Part shown: positions 61,070-64,000 of the stretch, piece after piece
Layout: each line of letters opens with the position of its first letter
Numbering within the stretch: the first letter of the stretch is position 1
Position numbers and translations under genes: made by a program
Notes under the pieces: generated by a model
Told to the model about the DNA's origin: nothing
What the model saw: only the letters and a program-made list of their open reading frames with translations
The model's database searches: none
Origin: Paracraurococcus lichenis
Lineage (GTDB): Bacteria > Pseudomonadota > Alphaproteobacteria > Acetobacterales > Acetobacteraceae
Assembly: GCF_030657435.1 (NCBI RefSeq)
Contig: NZ_JAUTWS010000026.1
Span: forward strand, 1-64,000
Direction of reading: 5' to 3'
DNA length: 64,000 nucleotides

Positions 61070-61300
61070 ATGTCCGCCACCACTCGCCGTCCCACGAATG
61101 TCAGCCTGCCCGAAGCCCTGGTCGCCGAGGCCAAGGCGCTGGAAGTCAACCTCTCCCGCGCCTGCGAGGAAGGCCTGGCCGCCGCCGTCCGCACCGCGCG
61201 CCAGCGCCGCTGGCAGGCCGAGAACCGCGAGGCCATGGAGTCCTGGGCCGAGCCGCTGGCGAAGCATGGGCTGCCGCTCGCCCGGTTCCGGACCTTCTGA
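61070..61300 (+). CDS. ccdA: CcdA-type antitoxin
   Basis: A 76-aa antitoxin. The N-terminus TTRRPTNVSLPEALVAEAKALEVNLSRACEEGL is a ribbon-helix-helix DNA-binding domain, and the C-terminus RWQAENREAMESWAEPLAKHGLPLARFRTF is the CcdB-binding tail, with the conserved W..EN..A...N/W pattern. CAGGAGG precedes the ATG at 61070. It binds and neutralises CcdB and represses its own operon, probably through the palindrome at 61036-61058. Confidence 0.92.
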   Translation: MSATTRRPTNVSLPEALVAEAKALEVNLSRACEEGLAAAVRTARQRRWQAENREAMESWAEPLAKHGLPLARFRTF

Positions 61301-61301
61301 G

Positions 61302-61598
61302 GTGGCGCGCTTCGACCTGCATCGCCTGGAAGGGGTGCTGGTCGTCGATCTGCAGCACGATCTGCTGGATCACCTGCCGACGCGCGTGGTCGCGCCGCTG
61401 CTGCCGCCCGACCAGGCCGGCACGCCGGTGCGCGACCTGAACCCGGTCTTCGAGATCGAGGGCGCCCCGCATATCCTCGCCGTCCACCAGCTCAGCGCCG
61501 TGCCGAGGCGGGAGCTCGGCCCCGCCATCGGCACGCTGGATGGCAGCTACGACGCCATCCTGCGCGCCATCGACATCCTGCTGCTGACCGGCGTGTAG
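61302..61598 (+). CDS. ccdB: CcdB-type toxin (DNA gyrase poison)
   Basis: A 98-aa toxin. The start is GTG at 61302, one base after the ccdA stop. The protein begins ARFDLHRLEGVLVVDLQHDLLDHLPTRVVAPLLP, and continues DLNPVFEIEGAPHILAVHQLSAVPRRELG and a C-terminal AILRAIDILLLTGV. These match the CcdB fold, which traps gyrase on DNA. The C-terminal residues normally include Trp-Gly-Ile; here the end is LLLTGV, so potency may differ. The stop is five bases from the convergent oxidoreductase stop. Confidence 0.92.
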   Translation: MARFDLHRLEGVLVVDLQHDLLDHLPTRVVAPLLPPDQAGTPVRDLNPVFEIEGAPHILAVHQLSAVPRRELGPAIGTLDGSYDAILRAIDILLLTGV

Positions 61599-61603
61599 CG
61601 GCC

Positions 61604-64000
61604 CTACTCCGCCGCCATCGCCACCGGCGGCGCCGTCACCGCGGCTTCCAACGCCGCCATCCGCTCCCGCGCCGCGGCCGCGTTGCGCGCCTTGATGTGG
61701 CCATAGCCCTTGATGCCTGCCGCCGCCTCCGCCCAGTCGCAGACCTTCGCATGCGTCGCGGGCGAGACATGCGTCGCGGGCGAGAGCAGACGCAGCAGCC
61801 GCTCGATGCCCGCGCGGTACTCGCCGATCAGGGCGCGTTCCATGCGCCGCTCCTCGGTCCGGCCGAAGGGGTCGAGGGCGGTGCCGCGCAGCCGCTTGCC
61901 GTGCCGCAGCATCCCCATCGTCTTCAGCATCCAGGGGCCGAAGGCGATCTTGCGCGGCAGGCCCGTCACCGGATCGGGCTTGGCCAGGATCGGCGGAGCC
62001 AGATTCAGCTCGATCCGCTGCGTGCCGGTGAAGTGCTGCGCCAGGCTCGCCTGCCATTCGGGCAGGCTGTGCAGCCGGGCGACCTCGTACTCGTCCTTGT
62101 AGGCCATGAGGCGATAGAGTTGCTGCGCGACGGCGCGGGCCAGCCGCTCCTCGCCCGGCACCGCCGCCTGCTCGGCGGCGCGGACCCTGGCGACGAAAGC
62201 CTCGTAGTCGCGGGCATAGGCGGCGTTCTGGTAGTCCGTGAGGTCGGCGACGCGGCGGCGGATCAGCGCCTCCAGCGTCTCGCGCTCCGGCGTCACCGGC
62301 CCGAGGGCGCCGAAATCCGGCGCGAGGGCCGCCTGCCGGCCGAGGGCGAAGGCCGCCTTGTTCCGGTCGACCTGCGCGCCGTTCAGCTCGAGCGCCCGGT
62401 TGATCGCCTCCGCGCTGACCGGCACGAGGCCCTTCTGGTAGGCGATGCCGAGCAGCCAGACATTGAGATAGATGAGGTCGCCCAGCGCCTCCTCCACCAC
62501 CTGCACGCCGGGCACGGTGATGACCTCGCGGCAGGCGTCGCGGATGCTGGCCAGCATGCCGTCGCGGTCGTACTTCGTGCTGGTGTCCTTCACGAACTGC
62601 GCCGTCGGCTGCAGGTCGGCGTTCAGCACCGCCATGGTGCGGTTGGACCCCAGCAGCGGCCGGGCGGTGCGGCCATGCGCCACCACCATGTCGGCCGAGA
62701 GCAGCAGGTCGGCTTGGCCCATGCCGATGCGCGGCGCCTCGATCGTCTCCGGCGCCGCGCCGACACGGCCGATGCGGAGCTGGGCGAAGACGCCGCCGCC
62801 CTTCTGCGCGAGGCCGAGCATGTCCACCGAGCGGCTCGGCCGCCCCTCGAGATGCGCCGCCATGCCGAGGATGGCCGAGAGCGCCGTGACGCCCTGGCCG
62901 CCGACGCCGGCGAGCAGGATGTTCCAGGCGGGCTCGCCCTCCCGCGCATCCGGCCGCGCAGGCTCGGGCAGCGTGCCGCCCGCGACCGGCGCCTTCTTCT
63001 TCACCGGCTCGGCGCCGACCAGCGTGACGAAGGACGGGCAGAACCCCTCCACGCAACTCAGGTCCTGGTTGCAGGCGCTCTGGTCGATCTGCCGCTTGCG
63101 GCCGAACTCGGTCTCAATCGGCTCGACGGCGAGGCAGTTTGAGGTGCGGGAGCAGTCGCCGCAATCCTCGCAGACGCGGGGATTGATCGCGACGCGCTTC
63201 TCCGCCACGGCCTGCAACCCGCGCTTGCGCTTGCGGCGGCGCTCGGTCGCGCATTGCTGGTCGTAGATCAGGATGGTGACGCCCGGCACCTCGCGCAGCT
63301 CCCGCTGCACCAGGTCGAGGTCGCGGCGGTGGCGGTACTCCACCCCCTTCGGCATCAGCGCATCGCCGACATGCCGCTCCGGATCGTCGGAGACGACGAC
63401 AATCTTCGCCGCACCTTCCGCGGCCATCTGCGCGGCGATCTCCGGCACGCCGAGCTCGCCATCCACCGTCTGCCCGCCGGTCATTGCGACGGCGCTGTTG
63501 ACCAGGATCTTGTAGGTCATGTTCGCGCCGGCGGCGATCGCCTGGCGGATGGCGAGGCTGCCGCTATGGGCATAGGTGCCGTCGCCGAGATTGACGAACA
63601 TATGCTTCTCGGAGACGAAGGGCGCCATGCCGAGCCAGGGCATGCCCTCCGCGCCCATATGGGTGAAGAGGTCGGTGTTGCGATCCATGTAGATCGCCAG
63701 CGTGTGGCAGCCGATGCCGGCCATGGCGTGGCTGCCCTCCGGCACCCGCGTCGACGTGTTGTGCGGGCAGCCCGGGCAGAAATGCGGCGTCCGGTCATGG
63801 ATCGGCGGCATCTGCAACTGCGCGATGCGGTCCAGGTCGCGCAGGCGGGCGCGGAGCTGCTCGGTCTGCAACGCCTCCGGCAGGCGGGCGGCGAGGGCGC
63901 GCAGCACGGCGCCGGTGTCGAGCTCCGTCAGGTCCGAGAGCAGCCGGCGGCCCTGCTCGTCCCGCTTGCCGGTCACGCGCGGCCGGTCGTCCATGTCATA
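61604..64000 (-). CDS. Indolepyruvate ferredoxin oxidoreductase, fused long form (partial; N-terminus beyond window)
   Basis: This 2-oxoacid oxidoreductase converts aryl pyruvates to aryl-acetyl-CoA with thiamine diphosphate. The visible 798 residues include the TPP-binding part (FCPGCPHNTSTRVPEGSHA, and VNLGDGTYAHSGSLA with the metal-binding site), then a Cys-rich segment (CEDCGDCSRTSNC and CNQDLSCVEGFCPS). The gamma-type domain follows (LLAGVGGQGVTALSAILGMAA), then a C-terminal helical extension ending IKGYGHIKARNAAAA. This is the single-chain aerobic form of about 1160 aa. The reading frame is open to the last base of the window, so the start is outside. Confidence 0.93.
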   Translation of the reverse strand, partial: YDMDDRPRVTGKRDEQGRRLLSDLTELDTGAVLRALAARLPEALQTEQLRARLRDLDRIAQLQMPPIHDRTPHFCPGCPHNTSTRVPEGSHAMAGIGCHTLAIYMDRNTDLFTHMGAEGMPWLGMAPFVSEKHMFVNLGDGTYAHSGSLAIRQAIAAGANMTYKILVNSAVAMTGGQTVDGELGVPEIAAQMAAEGAAKIVVVSDDPERHVGDALMPKGVEYRHRRDLDLVQRELREVPGVTILIYDQQCATERRRKRKRGLQAVAEKRVAINPRVCEDCGDCSRTSNCLAVEPIETEFGRKRQIDQSACNQDLSCVEGFCPSFVTLVGAEPVKKKAPVAGGTLPEPARPDAREGEPAWNILLAGVGGQGVTALSAILGMAAHLEGRPSRSVDMLGLAQKGGGVFAQLRIGRVGAAPETIEAPRIGMGQADLLLSADMVVAHGRTARPLLGSNRTMAVLNADLQPTAQFVKDTSTKYDRDGMLASIRDACREVITVPGVQVVEEALGDLIYLNVWLLGIAYQKGLVPVSAEAINRALELNGAQVDRNKAAFALGRQAALAPDFGALGPVTPERETLEALIRRRVADLTDYQNAAYARDYEAFVARVRAAEQAAVPGEERLARAVAQQLYRLMAYKDEYEVARLHSLPEWQASLAQHFTGTQRIELNLAPPILAKPDPVTGLPRKIAFGPWMLKTMGMLRHGKRLRGTALDPFGRTEERRMERALIGEYRAGIERLLRLLSPATHVSPATHAKVCDWAEAAAGIKGYGHIKARNAAAARERMAALEAAVTAPPVAMAAE

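Noticed and set aside
60613-61236. 207-aa minus-strand open frame across the kinase end and ccdA
   Set aside because: It overlaps two supported genes antisense and has no family resemblance or start signal.

Overview
The window is 64 kb of chromosome from a very GC-rich alphaproteobacterium, most probably of the Acetobacteraceae (Roseomonas-like). This rests on the GC content, the meso-diaminopimelate type MurE motif, the gene order of the division and cell wall cluster, the long fused indolepyruvate ferredoxin oxidoreductase, the full-length hydantoinase/oxoprolinase fusion and the many secreted or Tat-exported binding proteins. The family assignment is an inference, because no 16S gene is present.

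Layout: 0-5 kb has glmU-glmS (UDP-GlcNAc precursor synthesis) on the minus strand, divergent from a gph-type phosphatase, then a convergent DUF3108 protein and tRNA-Val(CAC) with its own promoter. 5-16 kb is a minus-strand run: an orphan branched-chain-type binding protein, a four-EF-hand secreted protein, a histidine phosphatase coupled to an M20 peptidase, an AsmA-family protein and a 1212-aa oxoprolinase/hydantoinase. A MarR-type regulator diverges from the last. 16.6-19.5 kb has a TauD-type dioxygenase, a DjlA-like TerB/DnaJ protein and an AmpD-type amidase, followed by rnpB (RNase P RNA).

20.3-39.6 kb is a complete division and cell wall (dcw) cluster: mraZ-rsmH-ftsL-ftsI-murE-murF-mraY-murD-ftsW-murG-murC-murB-ddl-ftsQ-ftsA-ftsZ. 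All fourteen junctions from mraZ through ftsA overlap by 1 to 14 bases. The first gap (116 bases, with a hairpin) precedes ftsZ, which ends in a strong rho-independent terminator. Five TCCC-type boxes at an exact 10-base period lie upstream of mraZ and look like MraZ operator boxes. lpxC, bamD and recN continue the envelope theme. A small lower-GC islet (43.7-44.5 kb) with two small genes separates recN from ligA.

46.7-57.3 kb is mixed: two small related lipoproteins, a DUF427 protein, a CurA-like reductase, a secreted cyclase-family protein, an orphan TRAP binding protein, an MFS transporter, a Crp/Fnr regulator, an HD-domain protein, a small secreted protein, maleylacetoacetate isomerase and an acyl-CoA dehydrogenase. 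57.3-61.6 kb is an accessory islet: a PemK/MazF toxin-antitoxin pair, a transposase-type gene broken by an exact 17-base tandem duplication, an AT-richer Ser/Thr kinase-like gene with HRE instead of HRD, and a ccdAB pair with a perfect palindromic operator. The window ends inside the indolepyruvate ferredoxin oxidoreductase gene.

The most unusual features are the kinase islet, the 17-base duplication, the MraZ box array with its leader hairpin, and FtsL with a repeat-containing Ala/Pro tail of about 240 residues. No CRISPR array, prophage or intact insertion sequence was seen.
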